From Microbulbifer elongatus (GTDB taxonomy: Bacteria > Pseudomonadota > Gammaproteobacteria > Pseudomonadales > Cellvibrionaceae), in contig NZ_CP088953.1 of the NCBI RefSeq assembly GCF_021165935.1, positions 2,031,501-2,095,500 of the forward strand: a stretch of 64,000 nt of DNA, read 5' to 3'. The position numbers and the translations under genes were made by a program. The notes below the pieces were generated by a model. That model made no database searches. It worked only from the letters and a program-made list of their open reading frames with translations, and was not told the origin of the DNA. This document shows positions 9,537-20,409 of this stretch, piece after piece (position 1 is the stretch's first letter; each line of letters begins with the position of its first letter).

Positions 9537-10493
9537 ATGAACTTCAGTTTTCTCGAGTTTGAACAGCCGATTGCGGAACTGGAAAGCAAGATCAAGGAGC
9601 TTCAGCACGTCGGGGACGACAACGATCTGAACATTGCGGAAGAGATCACCCGTCTGCGGGAAAAGAGCGAGAAGCTCACCGAGTCGCTGTATTCCGACCT
9701 TTCTCCCTGGCAGATCGTGCAGGTGGCCCGCCACCCGCAGCGTCCTTACGCCAAGGACTATATCGAGCGTATTTTCACCGATTGGGATGAGCTGCACGGC
9801 GACCGTCACTTCGGCGACGACAAGGCGATCATCGCGGGTATCGGCCGCCTGGAAGGCCGTCCGGTGGCGGTGATCGGTGAGGAGAAGGGCCGCAGTGTCA
9901 ACGAGAAGGTGAAGCGCAACTTTGGTATGCCGAAGCCCGAGGGTTACCGTAAGGCACAGCGCGTCATGGAGATGGCGGAACGCTTCAAGATGCCGGTGCT
10001 GACCCTGATCGACACTCCGGGGGCCTATCCGGGTATCGACAGTGAGGAGCGCGGTATCTCCGAGGCGATTGCGAAGAATCTCGCGGTGATGTCTCGCCTG
10101 CGCACGCCGATCATCTGTACGGTGATTGGTGAGGGCTCTTCCGGTGGTGCGCTGGCGATCGGTGTGGGTGACCAGCTGAATATGCTGCAGTACTCCACCT
10201 ACTTTGTGATTTCGCCGGAAGGCTGCGCGAACATTATCTGGAAGACTGTGGAGAAGGCGCCGCTGGCGGCGGAGGCCATGGGGGTGACTTCCAGTGTGCT
10301 CGAAGAGCTAGGCATCGTGGATGAGACGCTGCCAGAGCCGCTGGGCGGTGCGCACCGGGACCCGGATCTGATGGCGGCGCGCCTGCGGGATCGTCTGTCA
10401 GAGCAGCTGGACAAGCTTACCGCTGTGCCTCTGGATGAGCTGCTGGAAAAACGCTACCAGCGCCTGATGAGTTACGGCAACGTGGTGAGCTGA
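9537..10493 (+). CDS. accA: Acetyl-CoA carboxylase carboxyltransferase subunit alpha
   Basis: A 318-residue protein, one shorter than the E. coli enzyme. With AccD it transfers the carboxyl group from biotin to acetyl-CoA, the first committed step of fatty acid synthesis. The carboxyltransferase motifs [17 protein letters not shown] and [15 protein letters not shown], which form the acyl-CoA/carboxybiotin site, are intact. The start ATG at 9537 gives the standard N-terminus ([12 protein letters not shown]). The 238 bases between dnaE and this gene show no gene and no clear promoter. It is followed by an intrinsic terminator. Confidence 0.98.
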   Translation: MNFSFLEFEQPIAELESKIKELQHVGDDNDLNIAEEITRLREKSEKLTESLYSDLSPWQIVQVARHPQRPYAKDYIERIFTDWDELHGDRHFGDDKAIIAGIGRLEGRPVAVIGEEKGRSVNEKVKRNFGMPKPEGYRKAQRVMEMAERFKMPVLTLIDTPGAYPGIDSEERGISEAIAKNLAVMSRLRTPIICTVIGEGSSGGALAIGVGDQLNMLQYSTYFVISPEGCANIIWKTVEKAPLAAEAMGVTSSVLEELGIVDETLPEPLGGAHRDPDLMAARLRDRLSEQLDKLTAVPLDELLEKRYQRLMSYGNVVS

Positions 10494-10520
10494 AACCAGT
10501 CGCTGTTTGTGGATATAAAA

Positions 10521-10547
10521 AGACCGGCATTTATGCCGGTTTTTTTA
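10521..10547 (+). terminator. Intrinsic terminator after accA
   Basis: A perfect 8-bp stem ACCGGCAT/ATGCCGGT with a 2-nt TT loop is followed by seven T residues. Confidence 0.92.
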
Positions 10548-10673
10548 TGCTCGCATCCTTTCCTGTCCTTAAATGACCAGCTTCGGGCCTGCGACTACTG
10601 GGTTTGACCCTGTCCCGCCGCGTAGACTGGCGACTTCTGATAATCCGAATAACCATCATTGTCGAGGTCTGCG

Positions 10674-11453
10674 TTGGGGGAGCTGGGGGAAGTATTCAGT
10701 CTGGTTTCCAGTCAGGTCTCTGGGGTGACACTGGCGCTGTTGCTGCTGGTGTGTGTGGCCAGTGCGTTTATCTCCGCGGTCACTGGCGGCGCCGGCGGTA
10801 TCCTGATGTTCGCCGCGCTCAACGTGGTGATCCCACTGCGTGCCCTGGTACCGATTCACGGCGCGGTCCAGCTGATGAATAACCTCGCACGTGTGGTTTA
10901 TGTGCGCGAGCATATCCGCTGGGACCAGTGCATTCCGTTCTTTGTCGGTTGCACCCTGGGTTCCGCCGCCATGACGCTGGGGCTGGCCAATCTCGATTGG
11001 CAACAACTGCCACTGGTGCTGCTGGCGGTTTTGATTTTCTACACGGGGTTCAAACCAAAAAAGCTCCCGGAAATCCGCCTCAAGCCGCGCAATTTTTTCT
11101 GGGTAGGCATTGCCACCGGCACCCTGGGTATTGTGGCCGGCGCCGTAGACCCGCTACTGGCCGCGTTCTTTGTGCGCAAGGATATGACGCCGAAAGAAAT
11201 CGTGGCGAACAAATCCGTCATGCAGGCCTGGTGCCACGCGCTGAAAGTGCCGGCATTTATTTATCTTGGCTTCGCCTTTTCCGAACACCTGGGGCTGATT
11301 CTGCTGCTGACCATCGCCGCGGTGGTCGGCACCCGTATCGGTATTGCTCTGTTAAACCGGATCAACAGCCACGTCTTTTTCAATCTTATGCGTGCGGCAC
11401 TATTGATTGCCGGTGCGCGCATTGTTTATCAATTAGTTGCCCCTGCGGTATAG
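10674..11453 (+). CDS. TauE/SafE family membrane exporter (sulfite/sulfonate type)
   Basis: A ~259-residue polytopic inner-membrane protein with about eight hydrophobic segments and the TauE/SafE signature near the first helix (VTGGAGGILMFAAL). Family members are proposed exporters of sulfite, sulfoacetate or other small anions. TTG at 10674 is favoured as start because GAGG lies 6 nt upstream; an earlier TTG at 10659 has no ribosome site. The next gene, an aldehyde dehydrogenase, begins 24 bases after the stop, so the two form an operon. That pairing recalls the SafE/SafD pair described for sulfoacetaldehyde use, but the substrate cannot be read from sequence. Confidence 0.82.
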   Translation: MGELGEVFSLVSSQVSGVTLALLLLVCVASAFISAVTGGAGGILMFAALNVVIPLRALVPIHGAVQLMNNLARVVYVREHIRWDQCIPFFVGCTLGSAAMTLGLANLDWQQLPLVLLAVLIFYTGFKPKKLPEIRLKPRNFFWVGIATGTLGIVAGAVDPLLAAFFVRKDMTPKEIVANKSVMQAWCHALKVPAFIYLGFAFSEHLGLILLLTIAAVVGTRIGIALLNRINSHVFFNLMRAALLIAGARIVYQLVAPAV

Positions 11454-11477
11454 ACACAGTAAAAGTAGGTACACACC

Positions 11478-12845
11478 ATGGCCGACTATCAGATTATCAA
11501 CCCGTATAACGGCGAACAGATCGAAGCCTACGATTTCCACAGTAAAGAGCAGGTGGAGCAGTCTATCCAGACCCTGGTTGCCGGCCGCGAAATCCAGCAG
11601 ACCACCCCAGCATTCGAACGCTCCGGCATTCTGATGAAGCTCGCCCAGCTGATACTGGAGCGCAAGGAAGATCTGGCGCGCCTCATTTGCGAAGAAACCG
11701 GGAAAACCATCAGCGACAGCCGTATTGAAATTGACCGCGCCTACAACACCGCCCTGTCCAGCGCCATGGAAGCCCACAATATTAACGGCGAAGCGCTCGA
11801 CTCCGATGCCTTCCCGCCCATGCGCGAGAAAATCGGTGTGGTTCTGTGGAAGCCCCTCGGCACCGTACTGTGTATCACCCCGTTCAATTTCCCCGTCAAC
11901 ATTGCCGTGCATAAAATCGGCCCGGCCTTCGCCGCCGGCAACACCATTCTGTTCAAGCCGGGCCCGCAGAACAAACGCTCTGCAGAATTGCTGGTCGAAC
12001 TCTGCTACCAGGCGGGCATGGAGAAATCCGTGCTGCAGATGCTGATCCCGGATATCGAAGCCACCAGTTACGCTGTTTCCCACCGGGAAATCCAGGCCAT
12101 CAACTTCACCGGCGGCACCGCAGCGGCCAACGCCATCGCCAGGAACGCCGGCTATAAAAAAATGCTGTTCGAACTCGGCGGCAACGACCCATTGATCGTC
12201 ATGCCCGACGCCGACCTCGACGCCGCGGTCAACGCCACCATCAATCAACGCTTCGCCACCGCCGGTCAGCGCTGCACCGCCGCCAAACGGCTGTTCGTGC
12301 ACAGCGACGTATTTGACTCCTTCAGCAACAAACTCATTATCGCCACCTCCAATCTCAACGTCGGCGATCCAATGCAGGACGACACCTTCATTGGCCCACT
12401 GATTCACACCGCCGCTGCCGACGAAGTGGAGGCGCGCATCGAATCCGCAGTAAAAGCAGGCGCTCGGGTACTGTATGGCCACAAACGCGAAGGCAATATC
12501 CTCTGGCCAACCATCCTCGACAGCGTCCCCGACGACGCAGAACTGGTTGCGGACGAAACCTTCGGCCCGGTAGTGCCGCTGCGGAAATTCGACGATGAAG
12601 CGGAACTGATCTCGCTGATCAACAGCTCCCCATTTGGCCTGCAGGCCGGCGTATTCACCCAAAACCTCGCCCTTGCCAAACGCCTCTACAACCAACTGGA
12701 CGTAGGCCTGCTCGCCGTCAACGACGGCCCGGGTTTCCGCGCGGAGCACTTCCCCTTCGGTGGTGTAAAAGAAAGCGGTGTGGGCCGGGAAGGTGTGAGT
12801 TACGCCATCCGAGAAATGAGCTACCAGAAAACATTGGTGATCTAA
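11478..12845 (+). CDS. Aldehyde dehydrogenase family protein (possibly sulfoacetaldehyde-type)
   Basis: A 455-residue NAD(P)-dependent aldehyde dehydrogenase. The catalytic Cys266 lies in AGQRCTAAKR, the general base Glu232 in FELGGNDP, and the cofactor-binding segments (CITPFNFPVN, NFTGGTAAAN) are in place. It oxidises an aldehyde to the acid, or to an acyl-CoA in some subfamilies. It begins 24 bases after the TauE/SafE-like exporter and ends before a repeat-containing gap. Linkage to that exporter suggests an organosulfonate or small-acid route (SafD-like). Glyceraldehyde-3-phosphate, succinate-semialdehyde or phosphonoacetaldehyde dehydrogenases are alternatives. Confidence 0.85.
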   Translation: MADYQIINPYNGEQIEAYDFHSKEQVEQSIQTLVAGREIQQTTPAFERSGILMKLAQLILERKEDLARLICEETGKTISDSRIEIDRAYNTALSSAMEAHNINGEALDSDAFPPMREKIGVVLWKPLGTVLCITPFNFPVNIAVHKIGPAFAAGNTILFKPGPQNKRSAELLVELCYQAGMEKSVLQMLIPDIEATSYAVSHREIQAINFTGGTAAANAIARNAGYKKMLFELGGNDPLIVMPDADLDAAVNATINQRFATAGQRCTAAKRLFVHSDVFDSFSNKLIIATSNLNVGDPMQDDTFIGPLIHTAAADEVEARIESAVKAGARVLYGHKREGNILWPTILDSVPDDAELVADETFGPVVPLRKFDDEAELISLINSSPFGLQAGVFTQNLALAKRLYNQLDVGLLAVNDGPGFRAEHFPFGGVKESGVGREGVSYAIREMSYQKTLVI

Positions 12846-12902
12846 CCACTACGAAGCCAGATGGTGAAATCGAAGTCAGAAGTCTGAATCGAAGGTCGGG
12901 CG

Positions 12903-12996
12903 CTGGGTAGTAGCTTTCAGGAGCGTCGGCGACATGGACGTCGCCGACGCAGCGTACAGAGACGTATTTACAGCGGTCCTGAAAGCTACTACCCAG
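12903..12996 (+). repeat. Nested-hairpin repeat, copy C
   Basis: The outer arms 12903-12922 and 12977-12996 are a perfect 20-bp inverted repeat. They enclose an 11-bp hairpin with hexaloop ATGGAC (12923-12950) and the core module GTACAGAGACGTATTTACAG. It lies between the aldehyde dehydrogenase and the thiamine operon promoter. Apart from this repeat, the promoter and the riboswitch, the stretch 12846-13342 shows no gene. Confidence 0.85.
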
Positions 12997-13095
12997 TGGC
13001 CGGGCGCCACTAGGAGTGCTACGAAGTACAACGGACCTCCCTGCCGCGACAAACCTAATTCAGGGCGCAGAACCACACCTCAAATTCTCTAAGAC

Positions 13096-13125
13096 TTGTC
13101 CTTCCGGTCAAATTACCACTATACT
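13096..13125 (+). promoter_or_regulatory. Probable sigma-70 promoter of the thiamine operon
   Basis: TTGTCC (-35) and TATACT (-10) are separated by 18 bases. A transcription start about 7 bases after the -10 would place the TPP riboswitch at the very 5' end of the mRNA, as expected. Confidence 0.55.
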
Positions 13126-13134
13126 CGGCCCCAA

Positions 13135-13216
13135 CTTGTCGGAGTGCCTTTGGGCTGAGATCGCTGTTGCGAGATCCGTTGAACCTGATCGGGGTAACCC
13201 CCGCGTAGGGAACAAG
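13135..13216 (+). ncRNA. TPP riboswitch (THI element)
   Basis: The conserved thiamine pyrophosphate aptamer is clear: GGAGTGCC, GGGCTGAGA, the GAGATCCGTTGAACCTGATC block, and GCGTAGGGAACAAG, closed by P1 pairing of CTTGT (13135-13139) with ACAAG (13212-13216). Binding of TPP to the mRNA leader shuts off the operon. No T-run terminator follows before thiC. The 126 bases to the thiC start suggest control at translation initiation, or by Rho, instead of by an intrinsic terminator. Confidence 0.97.
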
Positions 13217-13222
13217 ATCTGA

Positions 13223-15259
<2,037 letters not shown>

Positions 15260-15298
15260 GTTTACCAAGTGCGATAAAGGTAAAAGTGAAGGTGCCGA

Positions 15299-15394
15299 TG
15301 CCGGTGAACCTTTGCGAGACCTTCTAAAACAGGGACGTTTTAGAAGAGCCCCCAGGGATGGGTTTACGGCGTGTCTCGCAAAGGTTCACCGGCA
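15299..15394 (+). repeat. Nested-hairpin repeat, copy D, between thiC and thiO
   Basis: The outer arms 15299-15320 and 15373-15394 are a perfect 22-bp inverted repeat. Inside is a 10-bp hairpin with hexaloop AGGGAC (15321-15346), then the core CCCAGGGATGGGTTTACGGC. It sits in the 178-base gap inside the thi operon and so should be transcribed in most operon mRNAs. Confidence 0.88.
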
Positions 15395-15437
15395 GCGGTT
15401 CCGCCTAGGACTTTCCAAGTGCGCCGCAGGACTATCA

Positions 15438-16520
15438 GTGAGCACCAAATCGTTTTTTAATATCGGAATTGCCGGAGCTGGTTTATTGGGGCGGCTTTTG
15501 GCTTGGCGTTTATCCGAAAAAGGCCACCAGATAAGTCTATTCGACTCCGGCTGTCTCGAGAAACCTGCGGGCGCCTGCCACACCGCCGCCGGCATGATCT
15601 CGCCGCTGTCCGAACTGTTCCACTGCCCACTCCCAATCTACCAATTGGGCATGCAAAGCCTGCAACACTGGCCAAGCTGGGTAACCCAACTGGAACAAAC
15701 CACCGGTACCAAAGTCGATTATCGCGAGAAGGGCAGCATCCTTATCGCCCACCCACAAGACCGCAATGAACTCCTGCAATTCCAACAGGAACTCAACGCA
15801 AAACTGGGCCCAGAAAACCGCGACCAACTGCAATGGCTGGATAATAGTGCCCTGCGAAACCTGGAACCCGAACTCGACCGCTTCGACCAAGGCCTCTACC
15901 TCTCTTCTGAGGCCGACATCGACAACCGCAAACTACTGCCAGTACTACACAAAGTACTCAAGCAAAACAAAATCGAAATCCGCGAAAACACCGCGGTAGA
16001 TTGCACCCCCGAAGCAATCCAAACCAAAAACGGCAGCGAACGCTTCGAGCTGGTGATCGACACCCGCGGCATCGGGGCCAAACAACAGATCAAAGGTCTG
16101 CGCGGCGTCCGCGGCGAAGTCATGGTCGTAGAAACCCCCGAAGTGCAACTAAACCGCCCCGTGCGTTTACTGCATCCCAGGTACCAGCTCTACGCCGTAC
16201 CCAGAGCCAACAACCAGACCGTCATCGGTGCCACCGAAATCGAAAGCGAAGATAGGAGTCCCATCTCCCTGCGCTCCACCATGGAACTCTCCAGCGCACT
16301 CTACTCGATTCATCCCGCCTTCGCAGAAGCCCGCGTGATCGAAACCCGCGTCAACTGCCGTCCGGCCACCATGGACAATCTGCCGGTAGTGGAAAGCGAA
16401 CCGGGCTTGATCCGCATCAACGGCCTGTTCCGCCACGGCTACCTGCTGGCCCCTGCACTGGTAGTACAGGCCGAAACTGAAATTTCCAGATTAACCCAAA
16501 CGACAGAACAGGTGACCTGA
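15438..16520 (+). CDS. thiO: FAD-dependent glycine oxidase ThiO
   Basis: A flavoprotein oxidase of the DAO family that makes the iminoacetate (dehydroglycine) needed for the thiazole ring. It replaces the radical enzyme ThiH in aerobic bacteria. The N-terminus has the dinucleotide-binding GIAGAGLLGRLLAWRL. The C-terminal substrate/FAD region RVNCRPATMDNLPV and the closing 'NGLFRHGYLLAPAL' are as in ThiO. GTG at 15438 is the best start, since it puts the Rossmann motif at the N-terminus and clears the repeat. The frame stays open upstream through the repeat, which is probably chance. The TGA overlaps the thiS ATG (TGATG). Confidence 0.92.
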   Translation: MSTKSFFNIGIAGAGLLGRLLAWRLSEKGHQISLFDSGCLEKPAGACHTAAGMISPLSELFHCPLPIYQLGMQSLQHWPSWVTQLEQTTGTKVDYREKGSILIAHPQDRNELLQFQQELNAKLGPENRDQLQWLDNSALRNLEPELDRFDQGLYLSSEADIDNRKLLPVLHKVLKQNKIEIRENTAVDCTPEAIQTKNGSERFELVIDTRGIGAKQQIKGLRGVRGEVMVVETPEVQLNRPVRLLHPRYQLYAVPRANNQTVIGATEIESEDRSPISLRSTMELSSALYSIHPAFAEARVIETRVNCRPATMDNLPVVESEPGLIRINGLFRHGYLLAPALVVQAETEISRLTQTTEQVT

Positions 16521-16720
16521 TGCAACTACTGGTCAATGGCGAGCCAAAGAATTTTGACAGTGCACAATCATTATCCGAAGTATTGCAACAACTGGGCTAT
16601 CGCGGCGATACCTTCGCCGTTGCCGTCAACGGTGACTTCGTTCCCCGGGCAACCTACGAACAGACAGCGCTGAACCCCGGTGACAGTCTGGACATCGTCG
16701 CCCCGGTAGTAGGGGGCTGA
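16520..16720 (+). CDS. thiS: Sulfur carrier protein ThiS
   Basis: A 66-residue ubiquitin-fold sulfur carrier ending in the required Gly-Gly (IVAPVVGG). The tail is adenylated by ThiF and converted to a thiocarboxylate that gives its sulfur to ThiG. The start overlaps the thiO stop, and thiG follows 13 bases after the stop with a GGAGAG ribosome site, so the genes are tightly coupled. Confidence 0.97.
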   Translation: MQLLVNGEPKNFDSAQSLSEVLQQLGYRGDTFAVAVNGDFVPRATYEQTALNPGDSLDIVAPVVGG

Positions 16721-16733
16721 TAGGAGAGAGCAC

Positions 16734-17549
16734 ATGGCCGACAAACTGAAACTCTACGGCAAAGAATTCGACAGCCGCTTGCTGGTAGGCACCGCACTCT
16801 ATCCGTCCCCGGCGATCATGCGCGAATCCGTCGCCGCCTCCGGGTCGGAAATCATCACCCTGTCCCTGCGCCGCCAGAGCCCTGAGCAGCAGCAGGGCAA
16901 AATGATCTGGGACTATATCCAGGAATCCGGCTGCCAGTTGCTGCCCAATACCGCGGGCTGCAAAACCCCGAAAGAAGTGATCGCACTGGCAGAAATGAGC
17001 CGGGAAATTTTCGGCACCGACTGGCTAAAACTGGAAGTGATCGGCGACGACTACAACCTGCAACCGGATCCCTTCGGCCTGATCGAAGCGGCGCGGGAAC
17101 TGGTGCAGCGGGGGTTCAAGGTCCTGCCGTACTGCACCGACGATCTGGTGGTGTGCCGCAAGCTGCTGGATGTGGGCTGCGAAGTGCTGATGCCCTGGGG
17201 CTCCCCCATCGGCACCGGTCGCGGCCTGATGAACAAATACAACCTGCAGACCCTGCGCGAGCGCCTGCCAGACACCCCGCTGATTATCGATGCCGGTATC
17301 GGCGCACCGTCCCAGGCCAGCGAAGCCATGGAAATGGGCTTCGATGCAGTACTGCTCAACACCGCCATCGCCAAAGCCCAGAACCCGGTACTGATGGCGG
17401 AGTCGTTCAAGCTCGCGGTGCAATCCGGCCGCGCCGCACGCAATGCGGGACTGATGCTCAAACGTCAGACTGCCAGCCCCAGTACACCGACGCTGGATAT
17501 GCCGTTCTGGCAGCAGTCGATCACCGCAGAAAATGGGGAGAAGGCATGA
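16734..17549 (+). CDS. thiG: Thiazole synthase
   Basis: A 271-residue TIM-barrel enzyme that joins deoxyxylulose phosphate, the ThiS thiocarboxylate and dehydroglycine into the thiazole phosphate. The Schiff-base Lys lies in LKLEVIGDD; the phosphate-binding loops ([23 protein letters not shown]) and the [10 protein letters not shown] strand are intact. The protein is slightly longer than usual, with a Ser/Thr/Pro-rich tail ending DMPFWQQSI. Its stop overlaps the start of the thiDE fusion (ATGA). Confidence 0.97.
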   Translation: MADKLKLYGKEFDSRLLVGTALYPSPAIMRESVAASGSEIITLSLRRQSPEQQQGKMIWDYIQESGCQLLPNTAGCKTPKEVIALAEMSREIFGTDWLKLEVIGDDYNLQPDPFGLIEAARELVQRGFKVLPYCTDDLVVCRKLLDVGCEVLMPWGSPIGTGRGLMNKYNLQTLRERLPDTPLIIDAGIGAPSQASEAMEMGFDAVLLNTAIAKAQNPVLMAESFKLAVQSGRAARNAGLMLKRQTASPSTPTLDMPFWQQSITAENGEKA

Positions 17550-19093
17550 GCGGTGCAGAACACCATCGGCCCATCGTATGGACCATCGCCGGCAGCGATT
17601 CCGGCGGCGGCGCGGGTATTCAGGCGGACCTGCTCACCATGCACGATCTCGGCGTGCACGGCTGCAGTGCCATTACCGCCAATACGGCCCAGAACACCCT
17701 CGGGGTACCGGCGATCAATGCGGTATCTGGTGAGGTACTGCAATCCCAGCTGGACGCATTACTCGCCGATCTCAAACCCGCTGCCATCAAGATTGGTCTT
17801 CTCGCCAATGCCGGGCAGGTTCGTCTGGTGGCCGATTTTCTGCGCAACCTGAAGTCCGCTACAGAAGCCATTCCTGTGGTCTACGACCCGGTGGCCGTCG
17901 CCACCAGCGGCGCCCAGTTGACCGAAGACAGCACCGGCGCCGCGGTGCTGACGGAACTGCTGCCGCTGTGCGATCTGATCACACCCAACAGTATCGAGCT
18001 GGAATGGCTGGCGGGAACTGACGCAGACAGCGCCGAAGCCATTCTCAAAGCCGCGCATCAAGTGCGAGGTAATCACAGCGCTGCACTGTTGGTGACCGGT
18101 GGCCACTTTGAAATTGAGCCGGGTACCACCGCCGATCTGTTGTGCGCGGGATCAGATGAGAATGCCAGCAACGACTGGCTGATCGGTAACAAAATCGATA
18201 CGCCCAATGCTCACGGCACCGGCTGTACCCTATCGTCGGCCATCGCCTCGCTGCTGGCGCTGGGCTATCCACTGAAAGACGCCTGTGTGGTGGCCAACGC
18301 CTATGTGCGCCGCGGACTGCGCCAGGGCGACAGCGATCATATCGGCGCGGGCCCCGGCCCGGTGGGGCACTGTGGCTGGCCCGTAGAGCTGCAGGATTTT
18401 CCTGAGATACTGGTGGCCGGCAGCGAGCGGGCAGAATCATTCGGCGTCTTCGATAAGACAGCGGCGGCGAATTTTGCCGCGGAGTTCGCACAACCGGACT
18501 CGCACCGCCTTGGCCTTTACCCGGTGGTGGAGACCGTGGAGTGGATCGGGAAGCTGGCGCAAGAGGGGGTGCGCACCCTGCAATTGCGTATCAAGCACCC
18601 GGGTAGGGACCTGAAAGAACAGATTGAGCGCGCCGTCGCTATTGGCCGCCGCCACGACCTGCGCCTGTTTATCAATGACCACTGGCAGCTCGCCATTGAG
18701 TGCGGGGCCTATGGAGTGCACCTGGGGCAGGAGGATCTACAGAGCGCGGATCTGACGGCGATTCAGCAGGCGGGCCTCAAGCTCGGTATCAGCACCCACG
18801 GCTTTTTTGAGCTGCTTTATGCCTATCAATTCCGCCCCAGTTATCTGGCGATTGGTGCCATCTATACCACCAGCACCAAGGATATGAGCGGACAGTTGCA
18901 GGGGCCCGAGAAACTCGCGCGCATGGCCGCGCTGCTCCCGGGATATCCGCTGGTGGCCATTGGCGGCATCAGTCTCGAGCGGGCACCGGCGGTGGCTGCA
19001 AGCGGCGTGGGGAGTATCGCGGTGGTGACCGCCATCACCCAGGCCCCAGACTACCGCACCGCTGTGGCACAATTGCGCTCAGTCATTGATTAG
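17546..19093 (+). CDS. thiDE: Bifunctional hydroxymethylpyrimidine (phosphate) kinase / thiamine phosphate synthase
   Basis: A 515-residue fusion. Residues ~1-270 are ThiD, a ribokinase-fold kinase with [16 protein letters not shown] at the start and the catalytic anion hole [14 protein letters not shown]. Residues ~310-515 are ThiE, a TIM barrel with [33 protein letters not shown] and VAIGGI, which couples pyrimidine pyrophosphate to thiazole phosphate. ATG 17546 overlaps the thiG stop and follows GGGGAGAAGG, so the longer upstream frame is not used. The fusion puts the last three chemical steps to thiamine phosphate in one polypeptide. Confidence 0.95.
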   Translation: MSGAEHHRPIVWTIAGSDSGGGAGIQADLLTMHDLGVHGCSAITANTAQNTLGVPAINAVSGEVLQSQLDALLADLKPAAIKIGLLANAGQVRLVADFLRNLKSATEAIPVVYDPVAVATSGAQLTEDSTGAAVLTELLPLCDLITPNSIELEWLAGTDADSAEAILKAAHQVRGNHSAALLVTGGHFEIEPGTTADLLCAGSDENASNDWLIGNKIDTPNAHGTGCTLSSAIASLLALGYPLKDACVVANAYVRRGLRQGDSDHIGAGPGPVGHCGWPVELQDFPEILVAGSERAESFGVFDKTAAANFAAEFAQPDSHRLGLYPVVETVEWIGKLAQEGVRTLQLRIKHPGRDLKEQIERAVAIGRRHDLRLFINDHWQLAIECGAYGVHLGQEDLQSADLTAIQQAGLKLGISTHGFFELLYAYQFRPSYLAIGAIYTTSTKDMSGQLQGPEKLARMAALLPGYPLVAIGGISLERAPAVAASGVGSIAVVTAITQAPDYRTAVAQLRSVID

Positions 19094-19121
19094 CCAGAAA
19101 CCGATCGAGAGAAGCCGAGCC

Positions 19122-19886
19122 GTGTTGAGTCGTAAACAGCTACAGCGCTATAGCCGCCAGATCATGTTGCCGCAGATCGGCGAAGCGGGGCAGGAGAAGC
19201 TGAATAACGCCCGGGTACTGATGGTTGGCTTGGGGGGGCTTGGCAGCCCGGCGGCGCTCTATCTGGCCGCCGCGGGCATCGGTGAGTTGCATCTGGTGGA
19301 TGGGGACAAGGTGGAAATCTCCAACCTGCAGCGTCAGGTGCTGTACAAAACCAACCACCGGGAGAAAGACAAGGCGCAGGTGGCGGCGCAGCAGCTGACC
19401 GCTGCCAACCCGGAGATCCGCCTCCACGCCTACTGTCGCATGGCCGACGAGGGCTGGCTCACCGATTTGTTCTCCCAGCAGTCTTTCGATCTGGTCCTGG
19501 ACTGCACCGACAATCTCGATATCCGCCACTCCATCAATCGGGTTTGTCGCGCACACAAAATCCCGGTGGTGATGGCCTCGGTGCGGGGATTCTCCGGGCA
19601 GCTGGTCAGTTTTGATTTTCGTACTCAGGCGAGCCCCTGCTACGCCTGCCTGTTTCCGCCGGCCGTTGAGGCGAGTGACCTGCCGGAAGCGGAAAACTGC
19701 TCCACGGTGGGGGTCATCGGCCCCGCCCTGGGGATGATGGGAAGCGCCCAGGCTCTCGAGGCAATCAAGTTCCTTGTGGGACTGCCGGTAAGCAGCCTGA
19801 ACAGGCTTCAGCTGTTCGAAGCGGCGAGTCTGGAATGGCGCGCCCTCAGCCTGGCTGAAAACAGCACTTGCCCCGTTTGTGGATAA
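19122..19886 (+). CDS. thiF: ThiF/MoeB/HesA-family adenylyltransferase, probably ThiF
   Basis: An E1-like enzyme that adenylates the C-terminal glycine of ThiS. It has the ATP-binding GLGGLGSPAALYLAAAGIG, the DNLDIRHSINR segment, a Cys in ENCSTVG, and two zinc Cys pairs (CYAC and the C-terminal CPVC). GTG 19122 gives the family N-terminus (LSRKQLQRYSRQIMLPQIG) and follows GAGAGAAG at ~8 nt; a TTG at 19086 overlaps thiDE and is less likely. MoeB is the main alternative by sequence, but the operon position argues for ThiF. It is the last gene of the thi operon. Confidence 0.88.
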   Translation: MLSRKQLQRYSRQIMLPQIGEAGQEKLNNARVLMVGLGGLGSPAALYLAAAGIGELHLVDGDKVEISNLQRQVLYKTNHREKDKAQVAAQQLTAANPEIRLHAYCRMADEGWLTDLFSQQSFDLVLDCTDNLDIRHSINRVCRAHKIPVVMASVRGFSGQLVSFDFRTQASPCYACLFPPAVEASDLPEAENCSTVGVIGPALGMMGSAQALEAIKFLVGLPVSSLNRLQLFEAASLEWRALSLAENSTCPVCG

Positions 19887-19927
19887 CCAGTAAAACGGAG
19901 CATCACAGATAAAAAGAGGGGTGTATC

Positions 19928-20356
19928 TTGTCTACATACAATCTTCCGCGTGTATTTGCCGCACTTGCGTTTGGTGCTTTGTTGTTCGGGTGCACAGAAA
20001 AGTCTCAGGAAGTCGTTGAGGTACCTGAGGAGCCCGCGCAGAAAGCGGCGGTTCAGCAAGTGACTGCTCATGAAGTGGAGAGCCAGCCTGTTACCGAGGT
20101 GGATACAGCGCATATCTCGCCGGAACTGCTGGAAACCTACCAGCAAACCTGCGGCAGCTGTCACGAGAAGGGGCTGGTTGGTGCGCCGAAAACCGGCGAT
20201 GTGGAAGCCTGGAAGCCGCGCCTGGCCAAGGGGATGGACACCATGGTGAAGCACGCCCGGGATGGCTTTAATGCCATGCCACCGGCCGGCCTTTGCTACC
20301 ACTGCTCTGACGAAGATTACGCAGAGCTGATTACCTACATGTCTACTGCCCGGTAG
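19928..20356 (+). CDS. Cytochrome c5-type lipoprotein
   Basis: A 142-residue protein with a lipoprotein signal (LLFGC), a Glu/Val-rich linker, and one class I cytochrome c domain. The heme site is TCGSCH, the distal Met lies in GFNAMPPAGLC, and a second Cys pair near the end (CYHC) is typical of cytochrome c5 (cyt c5 disulfide). It probably carries electrons at the periplasmic face of a membrane. TTG 19928 with GAGGGG upstream is the start. It lies 41 bases after thiF but is functionally unrelated. Confidence 0.87.
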   Translation: MSTYNLPRVFAALAFGALLFGCTEKSQEVVEVPEEPAQKAAVQQVTAHEVESQPVTEVDTAHISPELLETYQQTCGSCHEKGLVGAPKTGDVEAWKPRLAKGMDTMVKHARDGFNAMPPAGLCYHCSDEDYAELITYMSTAR

Positions 20357-20392
20357 CGTTTCCTGGCCGCGTTTCCTATTCGTTCGGCACAG

Positions 20393-20409
20393 GCCCGCTA
20401 TCAGCGGGC
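20393..20409. terminator. Hairpin between convergent genes, possible bidirectional terminator
   Basis: A 7-bp perfect stem (GCCCGCT/AGCGGGC) lies between the cytochrome gene and the convergent PilJ-domain gene and overlaps the latter's stop. There is no clear T-run on either side, so this is tentative. Confidence 0.35.

Noticed and set aside
11433-12749. A 438-codon minus-strand frame opposite the aldehyde dehydrogenase
   Set aside because: Shadow of a gene with intact catalytic Cys and Glu motifs.
15312-15437. Longer N-terminus for ThiO
   Set aside because: It would be translated from within the nested-hairpin repeat, and the dinucleotide-binding motif belongs at the N-terminus.
17153-17545. 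Longer N-terminus for the ThiD-ThiE fusion
   Set aside because: It overlaps thiG in another frame and is Arg/Pro-rich; the ATG at 17546 has a strong ribosome site and the family N-terminus.
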